Assembly: GCF_000003815.2 (NCBI RefSeq)
Contig: NC_049979.1
Span: 15,288,688-15,352,687, forward strand
Source: Branchiostoma floridae
Lineage: Eukaryota > Chordata > Leptocardii > Amphioxiformes > Branchiostomatidae
Direction: 5' to 3'
DNA length: 64,000 nucleotides
Shown here: piece after piece, positions 1 through 12,800 of the stretch
Position numbering within the stretch: the first letter of the stretch is position 1
Layout: every line of letters begins with the position of its first letter
Program-made: the position numbers and the translations under genes
Notes under the pieces: generated by a model
The model's input: the letters and a program-made list of their open reading frames with translations, nothing else
What the model was told of the DNA's origin: nothing
The model's database searches: none

Positions 1-640
1 CGTGTTATGTACTACAAACTGTCAACAAACAAAAATCAAATTATGTTTGTTCATCATATTTAGGATGATAGTGGTGCGGATAAAAGTGAACGTGCTTTGC
101 AATGTGGAATAAAGAAACGTCAAAGCAAGGCAACGAATTAGATCTAGCCCCTAAATAAATCTATAGTTCCATTGTCAAATCACCAAGGATATAAAAAGTT
201 TCAATAGAAAGTTTCCTCTGACTGAGCACCTTTCTTCAGTAGGAAGCCCGGCCATGCCCTCCTTTCTTTCTCGGATGCATTTCCCTACTTTACGATGCCA
301 CGCCCGAGTCCTGATTTAGAAAACAGGCCGAGTTTGCGTACTGACGTATGTCAATCATGTGTGCAGTAATTCAGGCTGCCTTATCCAAACACCACCAGTA
401 TTTGCTGTTTGCATACATTAGCGTCCCTTCCGCCCGGCAGGGTCAAATTACATTCATGGTCTTTCATGACGAAATCACTCCGCGTTAATTGACAAGTTGC
501 AGTTCGTGCTGGCTACGTCCAGTGAAATGAGTTTTTACGTCAATTTGTAGCAGAAATCTGTACACTAGAGGATTGTGTGTTGTCTATTCGAACTTTGGAG
601 ACTCACAGAGAACTATGTATCGAGGAAATACTTCAGTTTA
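1..640. other. Upstream flank of Spred, no gene seen
   Basis: AT-rich single-copy-looking DNA. I see no exon with usable splice signals, no repeat and no RNA gene. It becomes GC- and CpG-rich only towards its right end, where the Spred promoter begins. Confidence 0.5.
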
Positions 641-870
641 GCCGAGTTGAATGGTTTCAAGACCTACTTTGCGCGGAGGAGCGGGTAGTGTGGGTGGTGA
701 CGCGCCATTTCCTGAGCGGCCCCAGCTGAAGCCGTGCCAACATGAAGGCTGAAAGTCGGTGAAATCGGTCAAAACTTGAGGCGAAATTAAACGTTTTCCG
801 GGCTGTAGCGCGAGGATGGGCGCGGCGCCGGCCCCCGACGACCACCTTCTGGATTTACGGTGCTAGGACG
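640..870 (+). promoter_or_regulatory. Probable Spred promoter and 5' UTR (CpG-rich)
   Basis: GC- and CpG-rich block (gcgcggaggagcgg, gacgcgcc, gagcggcccc, gcgcggcgccggcccccg) lying immediately before the first coding exon and contrasting with AT-rich surroundings. No clear TATA box at a sensible distance. This is the usual look of a TATA-less CpG promoter. The transcription start is not determinable from sequence alone. Confidence 0.5.
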
Positions 871-896
871 ATGGATGGGCAGCGCCAATTCACGGA
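871..896 (+). CDS. SPRED: Spred coding exon 1 (start codon, 8 2/3 codons)
   Basis: ATG at 871 opens eight codons (MDGQRQFT) plus GA, then a perfect GTAAGT donor at 897-902. The phase-2 end joins exactly to the single G that begins exon 2, creating Glu and the run [13 protein letters not shown], which resembles vertebrate SPRED N termini (a short acidic leader, then an Asp/Asn-Ser motif, then the first EVH1 strand). The exon sits at the 3' end of a CpG-rich block. It was found by phase and homology reasoning, without transcript support. Confidence 0.72.
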
Positions 897-3800
897 GTAA
901 GTGGGGGTACTGGTGTAGCAAAGTTGGGGGGCCATGTTGCATTTCAAGTGTTGCAGAGCGATAGCTCGGGCGACCGACGGTGGAGGTGCAGCTAGTTAGG
1001 TACAGAAGAGGGCCCCCGATCTGTTTGGGAACGCTCAACCACGCGTTGTCACGTTCATATACCCCTTTCAGTGTTATTGTAGAGGTGATAAAAGTTGTAT
1101 GAAGATCTGTCCCCGTCCCAATTACACGGGAAGGCCGTGAGTTAGGTGGCGGGTCGTGTGTGTGTATACATTTGTGGCGTGAGGGCTCCCCTCCCCAAAA
1201 CCGCGCTGCTCGCGGACTTGGTTCATTCATAAAATGTGCCGTCTGCCAGGCCGCGGTGCTATCTAATGGACAGGGAATGGTCGATCCGTGCGTTGTAATC
1301 TATTCTTGTTGTAGCCAGTGTATTTAGCAAAGTTTTCTGGGGTTTGGAGGAAAACACACGTACAAATCCTCCCACCGAGGGGGCCTCTCTATCAATAGTC
1401 AGCAATCGAACCATGTGACAGTGCTTTTCATTCATAAAAAGCCTCTTTGTAACACGCCATAATCCAGGGAGGAGAAGTTTTCATTCACGCACAGACGTGG
1501 TCTTTCCGGCGTGCCATTTTGTGGGGAGAAGGTTTGCCGTCGGCAGAAGGGCCTGGTCGTGTAGTTTTCAGGGTTTCTGTGTGCGGGTGGATTTCATAAA
1601 CACTGCTCCGGCGGGGTGTGCGCCACCGGAAGCCATCTTATCAACATGTCTCGGTGGGGTTGCAGGAAGGGCTTGCGGGGAGGTGGGGCACGCACTATCG
1701 AGTGCTCTCCCAAATCCAGGGCGGCTTTTCCCGGGCCAATCACTGCGAGCTGCCCGACGAGATAGGTGTATTTTAGTGGGCTTCAAGTAGGAACGAGGAT
1801 AAGGGGGATGTTCTCAGGAATGTTGTCGAGAATACAACAAAATGCAGGGTCCTTTTCAACAGGGATTGTGGTTTGGTCATGTACAGATGGGCAAATAAAT
1901 TATATACCAGTAGTCGGATCACAATTTCAGTATTTGGTGTAAAACAGTATGCGGTTCCGGGCATTTTTAGGATTAGGAAAGATGAGAGTCAAGTATGTTA
2001 TTATTCTAATTCATGCATGGAAGTTCAATAACTTTAGGGAGGCTGGAGAGCAGGCATTGGACTGTGGCATATCTTGGAAATATGCCAATGCCCAATTATG
2101 AAGTTTCTCATAGGACAACACAGGCAACTGCACAGCTTGTGTACAGACACAACAGAGCATACAAACCCACACAAAAACAGAATAAATATTAAACTGTCAG
2201 CAGTGAAAGGACAGGAAACTGCTGTGACCCCTCACCTGGTGGACACCTGGATTGGCATGCTAGAACAACTCCACTTCCGAATCTAATTACCCCCAACAGT
2301 TGTGCCTTACAGGGGGGAGACATGGCATTGGCAGATCAGTTTCCAGCTATATAACCCTGGTGGCTGTGAGGTAAGGTCAGCTGCAGCAGCCCTTTTGTCA
2401 GGAAGTTTTCACATGTGGGTCTTTTCAGTGGCTGAGTGACCTTCAGGGAAGAGGGAGGAATGGCAAACCTTTGACCTTGAGGGATTACATGCTTCCTCCC
2501 AGGTCCTCAGCTAGAGTTGGTATTGGCAGGGAAGGATGGTTAGAACTTTCTATGTAGCTTATGGCTGGCTGGGATGGCAGCCAGGAGGACAAACTAACAG
2601 GCTGTGCAGAGAAAAGGACCTCTGCTTAGATCAGTTTTATTTAGCAGCTTTGCTAAGGTGTGATACTTGTGTAGCAATGTGCTAATACTTATGTTGCAAG
2701 TAGCCAAGCTAGCTTCTTCTTCTTCTTCTTCTAGCTATAGAGATAACTCAGAGTGGTCGTGTGGACAAGACTTGTTTGTGACCAGGATAGCTCTAATATA
2801 GAGATGTGAAGATGTTGAAGTTGAACAAATGATAAGCCCTTTCAGAGGGCCAATTAAACAGACACTGATTATATCATGAAATGTTGGACCCCTGTCAGCT
2901 TTCGTTTGACTTTGCGAAAAAGCATGTAAATCCCACGTAGGAGGCAAGAGAAGGAGAGGTGCCTCATTTTCTTATGCATTAACGTGTCAGGTGTGGGATG
3001 GGCATTGGGGATGTTCAGTTGTAGACTATTTTGAAGTATCAATGTGTATAAAAAAAACTTCATCAAAATATTATTATTATTTTGTACTGAATGTTTTTTT
3101 TTATGGTTGTAATCATGTTCAATATGCATGCTCCTCGGAACAGTAGCAACCCTCTGGACTCTGGAGGGGATGTTTATTGATATGCTGTTGTATATGACAC
3201 TCACAATGAGTCATAGTATCATAGTTGTAGTACTGTAAATTAGTTCTTTCACATAGTTCCAGTTTGTTAGTTTGATTCCAGAGTACAGAAAAGTATGCAT
3301 GGGTATGATGTCCAAAAAAGCACATATGTACCATTTGTGTTTGACATTTGCACATTTATAATTTCATTGCTTGGAATCACTCAACTAAATTTCATTATGA
3401 AATACTACAAACTGTTAATTACTTACTAGTACTAGTACCAGGGAAACATCACTGTCAAATGAAGGTATGGCTATTTGTCAAGCTCAGGTTGCTCCTTGAC
3501 CTCCTCATAGTCATACTTGCAGTTTTGTTGTTGTATTTGGGCATGGGTTTTTGCTTTCATGATTCTAATGATATATAGTGTATTAGAACTTATAAGTAAA
3601 AAAAATGAAGTATTTTTTTTCTTGCTGATTACATAAACTGGAAACATATCTAGCATATGGAAATGTCAGCATCTCCAAGCCTAATCATTAGTGCAGGTTT
3701 CATTCACATGCGATACATTCACCTTTATTTCTGGTTCTGCTCTATAAATAATTGCATGGGAGGTTGTACACCTTTTAGATTCAAAGTAACATTTACAGTG

Positions 3801-6800
3801 TGATAATTAGTTTAACCTTAAGATTATCCTAGGAAGATTGGTCAGGTGGGGTTGGGCTGGAGGCATCCTTATAAATAACAATGGGTGCTATTCTTAAAGT
3901 GGGCACCTGCTCTCTTCTGACCAATTTCACAAAATGATAATCATCTACCAGTGAGACAGCCAAGTTGAACAGACTGAGGTCTTCTTTATGCAGTATTTTG
4001 TCACTCAATTTGAAGCTTGTTTCCGACAACAATTTTTTTAGATCAATGCAGATTGTGAATTTGTGAGGAACTTGTATGGATCAGATTCATTTACAGTCAA
4101 GAGTCTGAAATTAGAATTCACACATTTATGCAGCATTGAGTAAAACACCTCCAGGCGGATCCTTATAGAAAGTTATACGGTCTTTGAGCAGTCTCCAAGG
4201 GTTGTTCTAATCATAATAGTTATGTTGCATTTTTGTCTTCTAAAGTAACATTATCATTGGTGACATGACGGGTTGTAGAGAAAGCACCAGCAGTGAGAAG
4301 TGGATGCCAATCAGAAAACACAACGTTACAAGAAGGAAAACGGCAATATTAAAAACCTCTTTGTACTTAAGTTTGTAGTCTACAATGTAGGCTATGACAT
4401 CTTCCTGTTCAGCGTTGTGTCCTTCTGAAGCATATTGCTACATTAAAATGTGCTCCCAACATAAGAAAGGGATGTCCTGCTCAGAGTCTGTCCAGCTATC
4501 TCTCACGACCATGTGTCTGTCGGGCGGAAGGATTTACCCAGGGCGAGCAACTGCTGTGTTTCCTCTTCCCTGCTGTTTGTTGTTACCACACAGCAGACTT
4601 CCGCACTACTGTTTGTTGCCAGCACTGCCAGTTTGGCTTCCTGCAATTGGAGCTGGGAGCAGACAACCTCTGGCAATAGTAACATGGAGGGGGAGAGGGT
4701 CAAGGGGGCAGTGGCTGCCCTACCATCACCAATTTTATCTTCCACTGCTATTGAAAAAGAAATAAAACCCTGAAAAAATGAAATTATGTTAATGGAAAAT
4801 CTTCATACTCATAGCATAAGAACATGACATCAAAGTATATTGTATGGAGAGGATTGATTTATACACTGCTATCTCATTCACACAGTTATGGCCTCCGCTT
4901 TAAAACTTTCATGTGTCATGTGCATGTATTAGGTAAGCACCGATCTTTCATTTACTGTTAAGGCTTAAAATACTTCTGTATACCTTCAATGGTACTAGTT
5001 CCCAAGAGTAAATCTACAGTTTTTGAATCCTTGTTATCAACTTATAATCAAGGATGCTAATGTGAACAGACTTCTCAAAATTTGGGCCTGTATATGCAGA
5101 TGGTCATTGTCTTTTGACAATGCAAGTCGCAAAGGTTGTTGTATTTATTTTCAGTGCATTTACCTGTTTGTGTGACAAGTCTCCCCTCTCCATTTTTTTC
5201 ACCTGTCCTCACTAGTAGAAAGGATGCCACACAGACAAGTGTTAACAATCGACAGCCTTCCGTGTTCAACATTTATTGACATGTGGAAATTAGCATCAAT
5301 TTTGCAGAAACAAACACTGACCCCACCACAATTATTCAATAATGGTACACCGGAAACATAAACTGGGTCAGATGTGAAGCAGTGCAACCTCTATCATCCT
5401 TCGGTTGGTGAAACTTAATTATTTGTTTAATGGGCACCCATAAGGTTTTTTTATTGACTTGATTGAGGTTTATCTGAGACATTTACTATTTGGAATATTA
5501 TGTCAAACATCTTGCAGAATTTTTGTGATCTTTCCATGAGATCTAAAAATTTGTAACATTAAATATGACTTAAACTTGTAAAGTAAAAGGGGTATTACAG
5601 CGTGTGTCATGGACAACCAGCATGACCATTCCAATTAGGTTTCACAGATATTTGTCGCCTTCTTTTTTTTTTCTTCTCTCTGCTAGAGCTACCTGCTCAG
5701 TGATCAAAACAATAGTTTAGATTGGCCAAGCCTTACTGCAAGCAGAGCAGTATCTACATGTGCCTTACTGCCAGTAAACATGTCAATCATGCCACTGCAG
5801 GTAGTATTACTTACAATATTATAAATGACAGGCAGCACAGCCGTAAGAGCCCTTAAGGTTGAACGTCTTTGAACTACTTGTCATTCACTTTAAGTATACA
5901 ATGGGAGTTGCTTAAGATTTCAATAAATTCAGTTGAGTGTGAGTTTGGTGAGCAAATATTAGCATTGGTATTTGTACTGGGGAGAGAAACCTCAACCTGT
6001 TTAAGAGTAGTCATTATTGTTGACTTTTGTAGGGATTAAAATAGGTTATGTATGGCATTTTATCAATGAATGTATCCATGCATTTAAGAGTAAAGGGAAG
6101 CTGAGTATCTTTCTTCATTTTCTGTTACATGATAGGGTGTTTTTCATGCAGCTTGGGGGATGGGGTTTTGTGCGCGTGAAAAAGTTGCGCGTGAAAAGTT
6201 GCGCGTGAAAAATCTGCGCGTGACAATATGCAAATTAGCTGATTCCCAAGGGATTCAAAAAGTTTTTGCAGTTTTATACTTAAAAGCTCAAACAAGATGG
6301 CACAAAATGGAATTTAGTATCATATTGTTGCATTATAGAGTACAAAATCTAGATCTGAGTGATTTTCAAGTGATTTTTGAATGTTAAGTTTTCACGCGCA
6401 AAAAAGTTTGAAATTTGCGCGTGAAACAATCTTCTTAAAAAAAGATGAAATGAAGCTTCTAGAATGGGGAAAATTCTCAAATTGTTACATTTTACAATAT
6501 TAAACCTCATTATGAGTAATTTTTCCATGTATTTCTGTCAGATTCATGTGATTTTGAAATGTTCAAAATATGCAAATTAACCTATTCCCAAGGGATCTAA
6601 AAATCAGGGTTTTTTCAAAGCCAAAATTCACGTAACAGATGAGAAATTATATCATAAGTTCAAATTTTTCTGCCTTAGAATTCCTTGCTGCACATTTCTG
6701 ACATATTTCAGGAACTTTATTTTTTCACGCGCAAATTTTTCACGCGCACGCGCAAATTCTCCACGCGCAGAAAACCCGTTCCCCAGCTTGGTACCTGAAT

Positions 6801-9800
6801 CAATTGTTTGCTGTAGTTTACATTTGTGTTTATATGTTACTTTTTTTTAGAAATGACTGAAATGCAGTTTTTTTCCATCTGTTGAAGCTAGACAGGAAGG
6901 CATGAATATTTCAGCAGTTATTTATGTCTGCTGAAAGGATTTTCCATCATAATCACATCAAGTAAACGACTTCCTGTTTGCGTCTACATGGCCCATGGAA
7001 TCATGGGATTTATGGTCCTCAATAAATGACACATAAAAGGATGACTTTACAATGCAGGGGAATTAACATGGAGTATATGCTGTTGGCATATTCAAAGTAT
7101 TTCAATTATCTTGAATAGTACATTTGTACTTTTCAGATGGTAGTTAAAACTTTATCTTGCAACATTTGTACTCAAAGGCATTTTGCTATTACTAGTATTA
7201 GCATCAACAGTATAGAGATGTTTCTTTACCTCTGAAAGTCCAAAAAGAGTAACCTCTTTAGTTGTTGCTACAAAATTCAACACCTATGTCATCTGCAGAA
7301 ATTTGAAACCCTCTGCATTCTACACCATAACATACAGTACATAGTATTTTGAAACAGGGAGGAATGTTGGGAAGAATTCGAAATTTTACAAACTACAGTA
7401 CTAGATGCTGTCATGACATGGTTTGTATTAGCAGTTAAGATTAGGCTACGTGCATAGAAAATATCACAGATTTATGTTGATGGTAGCTTGCCATTTTCCA
7501 AGCTGTGAAAATGGGCCAGAGTAACATGATAGTCAAAGTACATGTTGTCCTAATTATTCATTGTCAGGACCTGTCTAGCAGGATTCCCACTCCTGTAAGC
7601 TAACCTTTACCAACATAGTGGCCTAATTTTTCTTTAGTTGAAAAGTTGATGTTCTTTCAATACTCAGCACTGTATGTTGGAGTGAAGCATTGAGTTGTAT
7701 GTTGGCATGTAGGGGAGTAGGGGAATTCCTAAGGGGGGTTGTGATCCAAACCACAGACATGTGGGCCCTGTGCCCTAAAACAAATAAAGGGTGCTGTGTT
7801 ATATGTGACAGGGCTGAGGACCAGTAGTCAGCTACTGGGGAAAATGGACCTCCAGTCCAGATCAAGACAGGTGTTAACATGATTTATGTGTTCAAGATTT
7901 GGTTATGTGGGGTATAAATGTAAATTGATGAACTGCTTTATGAAATGAATTCAACGGCTAGCGTTCCATGCCTTTGTAAATATTTTTCATTCTTTTTTTT
8001 TTGTACTTGTATCAAAGTATGTTTCCCTATCAGATTGTTATTTACCCTTCACACAGGTTCAGTATTCCCATGATACCTGTTTCTCATGGGGTACTAGAAG
8101 TAACATTTAGAATATATGTCTCATGAAATGATTTAGATTTACCATTCGCAATTTTTGCTAATGTGTTGCCATTTGTTGGCAGGTACATTTATGACTCGAA
8201 AAAGAACACAACCAACATTAGGGTATTTTGGGGAAATTTTGCTAAATGATGCTTTTATAAATAAACCTTATAATACATGAAGGTTTTAGTTGAGACTGAG
8301 GAAAGTTGTAGAATACTCTCCATATGGTGGCCATCAGTTGGGTCTGTGTGTTCCCTCTGGAAATAAGAGCAGCCTTTTCTAGATGAAAGTGTTGTTCCAA
8401 CCTGTAGACTATTTCCTTTGCTTCTAGAAAGTCCCTTTTCAATACAATAGCTGAAACATTATCAAAGCAGTTATTGGAAGCTGAAGCCAGTGTTTGAAGA
8501 ATTAACCAATTGTGATGTCTTCTGTCTGAAGTCAGTGAAGAGTTGAATTTGATGTGAACAAATCTGACCATAAGAGGAGAAAACTGTGGCAATTGTACTG
8601 CACAAGGCTTGCAATTCACAGACTTGTAAAAATTGCTAATTAGAGCTTGCTGAGCATAGTGATTTGATATCTGACCTAAATGGAAAAAGGTTGTATGATG
8701 ATTTACACTTCTGATGCATCTGTCTAAAGTAAAATTAAAAAGCTCTTATTATTATTATTATTGTACGATATGATTGATATAAATTAATCTCTGTATATAC
8801 TGATATGTACTGGAATAATCTGCAAGAATTATACACACATAACCTTGAAGCAGAAATGCAAACCTTTCTTATCTTAGAAGCACATATGGATGGTGCAATG
8901 TTAGAGAACAGGAAGATCTATTATACTGGCCATAGGTGGTCCTAGCTAGGACAGGGCCAGCCCACATGTGTTTCTGATTAGAGTTCAATAAAGGGACAGA
9001 CCCCAAGTCTGTCCACATCAGTTCTGACCAGGCAACCAGAGAGTGAACGTCTCATCTTATTCTACTCTAACACTGGTGGCAGCTTCTGGGTTGCCGCTTT
9101 CGAGCGGCCGGACCCCGTCCTAACGCCATCCGCGGCCCGCTACCATGCCACCCAACTCGCCCGGGGACCGAGACCACCAGCCGCCCGAGCGAACGCCGCC
9201 CGTGCTATGATGCCCGACCCGCCAAGTGCTGTGCCACGTGCACGTCGCCGACCGACCTCGCCCCAACGCGCCACCACGCCGTCCGTTTAGCCAGCCTGCC
9301 TGCTACCGCCGTAAACAGAACCAGCTCGTCCAATGTGTCTCCATGCCGTTCTCTTTCCCAGCCTGCCGCCAGACCTCACCTTCCAATGTGCCTAGCCGCC
9401 TCCGCTCGTCGTCCCTGAAGGACATAGCCCGACAAGACACCGCCCTGAAGCCGTCCGCAGGCAGCCACGTGTCCGTGCCGTCCTGCAGACCACGCCGCCG
9501 TCTGCCCGACCTGGCCCGCCGCGCCTGTCCGACCCGGCCCGCCGTGCCTGCTTGACCCGGCCCCGAAGCTTCACATCAAGGATCCGTCTCTGCCCGTCTC
9601 GACCACAACTGCCCCGTGACACAACATTAACCTTGAACTTCCGAGGTCTGCTAAGAATGACCGCCGACGTGAGCTGTGACTCGAACGATCGAACTGTTTA
9701 ACTTAAAGTACTTCTACTTGCCCCTGGAATACCACTGAACTGCGTGCAAAGACCAACGAACTCTTGTTGTGGTTTAATTCTAGCAAGGTACCGTCGCACA

Positions 9801-12800
9801 AATGTATTGTATATGTTCTAAGTTAGCTAGTAGTGTTCTCTATGCTTTGACCGTAAGCCTACGGGTAATGTCTTGCGCCTTTTGAACTTATGTTGTGCTG
9901 TATTCTGTGTGTTGACTGTGTGATGCTTGCCTATGGAGAGCTGACGCCTGCGGGACGTCTCTCCTAGGAAGATCCATCTGTTGTATGATGCTTGCCTTAG
10001 TAGATGGTTAAGCCTACGGGATGACTAATCTAAGAAGCTCATGTCTGTCTCCCCGGCCATGTGCGCACTGTAGCTGTGTGACTGCCCTGAGTACTGCTAG
10101 GGAGTATTTTTGTTTCTTGGCCGCTGTGCCAGTATGAAGCCTAATGTTTTTGCTTGTTGTTTCTATGTTGATGCGATTGAAGTACAGGCGCCTGTAACAG
10201 CCAAGGCCCATTATGAGTCCATTATCACAGCAGCAGTCCGTCTGTAAGGCATCATTGCCAGGAAGAAGCTAATTACTTGTCACACCCGTACCCGTTTATG
10301 ATCTATGTGCTACCTCATTTGTTTACATTTGACCCCTATATTTTAAACTTGTAATAATTGTATTGTAACGTAACGTTTTACGCAGGTGTCGAGGGCGACA
10401 CCTGTTGTAAGGGGGGAAGAGTCTTAGAAGCACACATGGATGGTGCAATGTTAGAGAACAGGAAGATCTATTATACTGGCCATAGGTGGTCCTAGCTAGG
10501 ACAGGGCCAGCCCACATGTGTTTCTGATTAGAGTTCAATAAAGGGACAGACCCCAAGTCTGTCCACATCAGTTCTGACCAGGCAACCAGAGAGTGAACGT
10601 CTCATCTTATTCTACTCTAACACTTATATAACTGCAATTTGCTGCAACAAGGGAGACGGGAACAACATTATGGAACAGTTGGAAATAGCATGTCCTTCTC
10701 CTGGCTTGGTTTAATCAATTTAAATTTGAAGAAACGAATTCCAAAGCAGTCTTATGTTCTGCCACAATGACTTTCCCACATGGGTTAACCTGGGCACACA
10801 GGGTCATTTCTGCATGCACCACATGTCTCAGGAACTCTCCAGTGAGTCCTACAGCAGGTTAAATTAGTTTATGCATTCTGTAATTTGTAGAAGGTATGTG
10901 AGCCGGTTGATATGCGATGGTTGGATTCCATGGACAAGTTCACCCTGTCGTGCAGTAGAAGTTTGCCTTTGGTTCCTCTTTGTCTCCATCTTGAATGGTT
11001 GGAATGGTTGCCATAAGCCCTTGATCTTGCCTTTCCTGTTTGTACATGCACAGTAGCATGTTGACAATGGTGGTACTTTTGTCGTGGGAAGTTTGTGAAA
11101 TATGATCATCATGTACCGTTATGTGGGTATTACATGTTAGTTGTATCCTTTACTCTCGATCTTCATGTCTACCTTGTCCCGCCAACGACCTGGAGGTCAA
11201 GGGACTAGGTAGGTAGGTAGGTAGGTATCCTTTACATTAAGGGTTGACCAGGTAGCCTCTGTATCAGTTTTCACTTTTCAGACAATGTTTTGCTTTTGTT
11301 GTTTCAGGATTAGTTTTCCTCACCCTCCTAACTTTTTTGAGAAGACATTCAAGAGACATGTAGTCAAATTGGCACAGCCTTTGTACCTGATCTTAAAAAA
11401 CAAACTACCTGAAAACCAACAATTGAAGGAAGGGTCTTTCCCAGTGACTGGAGCAGTGTGGCTGTGCATGCCCCTACCCTCTGCCCCGAGCTTATCAGCT
11501 ACATACTTATGTTCCCTCGCTACGTCCGGTAGGCCTAATGGCTTGTTTACCAGAGAACACCACGGGATAACGTGCCCTGTATGTAGCTTTTTTCAAACAC
11601 CAGTTCCTCATTGTGTTTTCTTGGGCCAGGTTTGCATTTTAGAACTGGTACTGTTTGAATGCAGCCTTGAGTTTTGCGCAAAGTTTGGCATCTTTGGGCG
11701 TGGTGGTTTGGTATAAATGATTGTTTAAACAGTCCGAGTCGGTAACAATTATCGATCGGGGCTGACATCAGATATGTACAAGTGAATACATCATCATTTG
11801 TTTGATCAGTGGGACTGGGGTCCTGACAGATTGTTTGGACGGGGACTGATTTTTGTGAGCAACGGTTGGGCTAAGTCAAACATGGAATGGAGAAGGCTGT
11901 CCGTTTCTTTGACTTCTGTTCCGGCTGGCCATGTAGCTCAGGTCAAAGTACCATATTTACTCAAGAAACAGCACCAGGCCGGGAGGAGAACTTTCTTGTC
12001 TCAACTTTATAAATGCAACATGGGGTAGTCTTGTAGTTAAGCCAGGATAACATGAAAGAAGAGTTAAGTCTGAAACTGTTCGTACAAAAGAACAGACTTA
12101 CTCCTCAAAACACTGTTTTCACGCTTATATTACAGTTCAGCATTTTTTGTTGAAANNNNNNNNNNNNNNNNNNNNNNNNNNNNNNNNNNNNNNNNNNNNN
12201 NNNNNNNNNNNNNNNNNNNNNNNNNNNNNNNNNNNNNNNNNNNNNNNNNNNNNNNGGGCTGAGTGGTCAATCCTGTAGTCTGGTCCACTCCTCCTAAGTC
12301 CTATGATATCAAAATATGGAAATGCTACAAAAATTGACTGACAACCTTAATATCCAAGCAGATGTTAGTGTGAAAAATCATAGTCCACACAAGCACCAAA
12401 TGCATGTATTGATATTCTTTTCATTGTTGTGTTTTTCAGGGACAATTCGCTTGTCCGAGTGCGTGCCCAAGTCATGACCAGAGATGACTCCTCAGGTGGC
12501 TGGCTGCCCCTTGGGGGAGGGGGTCTCAGCATTGTGGGGGTCTACAGCTTCCAGAAGGAGGGGGACGTCCTCCCCAAGAAGGACTTTGTTATATACGGAG
12601 AAAGGTTAAAAGACAAAACAGTAAGTTGCAGTCACAGTGTGGCATTTTATTATTACCCTTACCAAGGAGTGAATTCAGTTGTAAGAGAAAAAATGGTCAT
12701 GGAGATTTGGGATATTGTTTTGTTTGTAGATATTGTAAATGTAGCTGTTGTAAAAGAAAGGAGAAGTTCAATTTTATGTCATTTCTACAGCATCATGAAG

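Larger units (their letters stand above)
8873..10622 (+). mobile_element. Miniature LTR retrotransposon (TRIM-like), apparently intact
   Basis: Two 200-bp direct repeats (8873-9072 and 10423-10622) differ by eye at one base (acatatgg versus acacatgg). They are flanked by a 5-bp duplication, CTTAT (8868-8872 and 10623-10627). Two bases after the left LTR comes TGGTGGCAGC, which matches the complement of the 3' end of animal tRNA-Leu(AAG/UAG); just before the right LTR is the purine tract aaggggggaagag. The 1350-bp interior has no gag, protease, reverse transcriptase or integrase, so the element must have been mobilised in trans. Its first half is unusually GC-rich. The near-identity of the LTRs indicates a recent insertion, in the same orientation as Spred. 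Confidence 0.85.

Noticed and set aside
9226..9622. 109-codon and 76-codon Pro/Arg-rich frames
   Set aside because: They sit on opposite strands of the GC-rich interior of the TRIM-like element; low-complexity composition, no gag or other retroelement domain.
8873..10622. Tandem duplication instead of an LTR element
   Set aside because: The 5-bp target duplication, primer site and polypurine tract in the right places favour retrotransposition.
11285..11716. 143-codon open frame in Spred intron 1
   Set aside because: No recognisable domain, composition like its flanks, and an overlapping open frame on the other strand.
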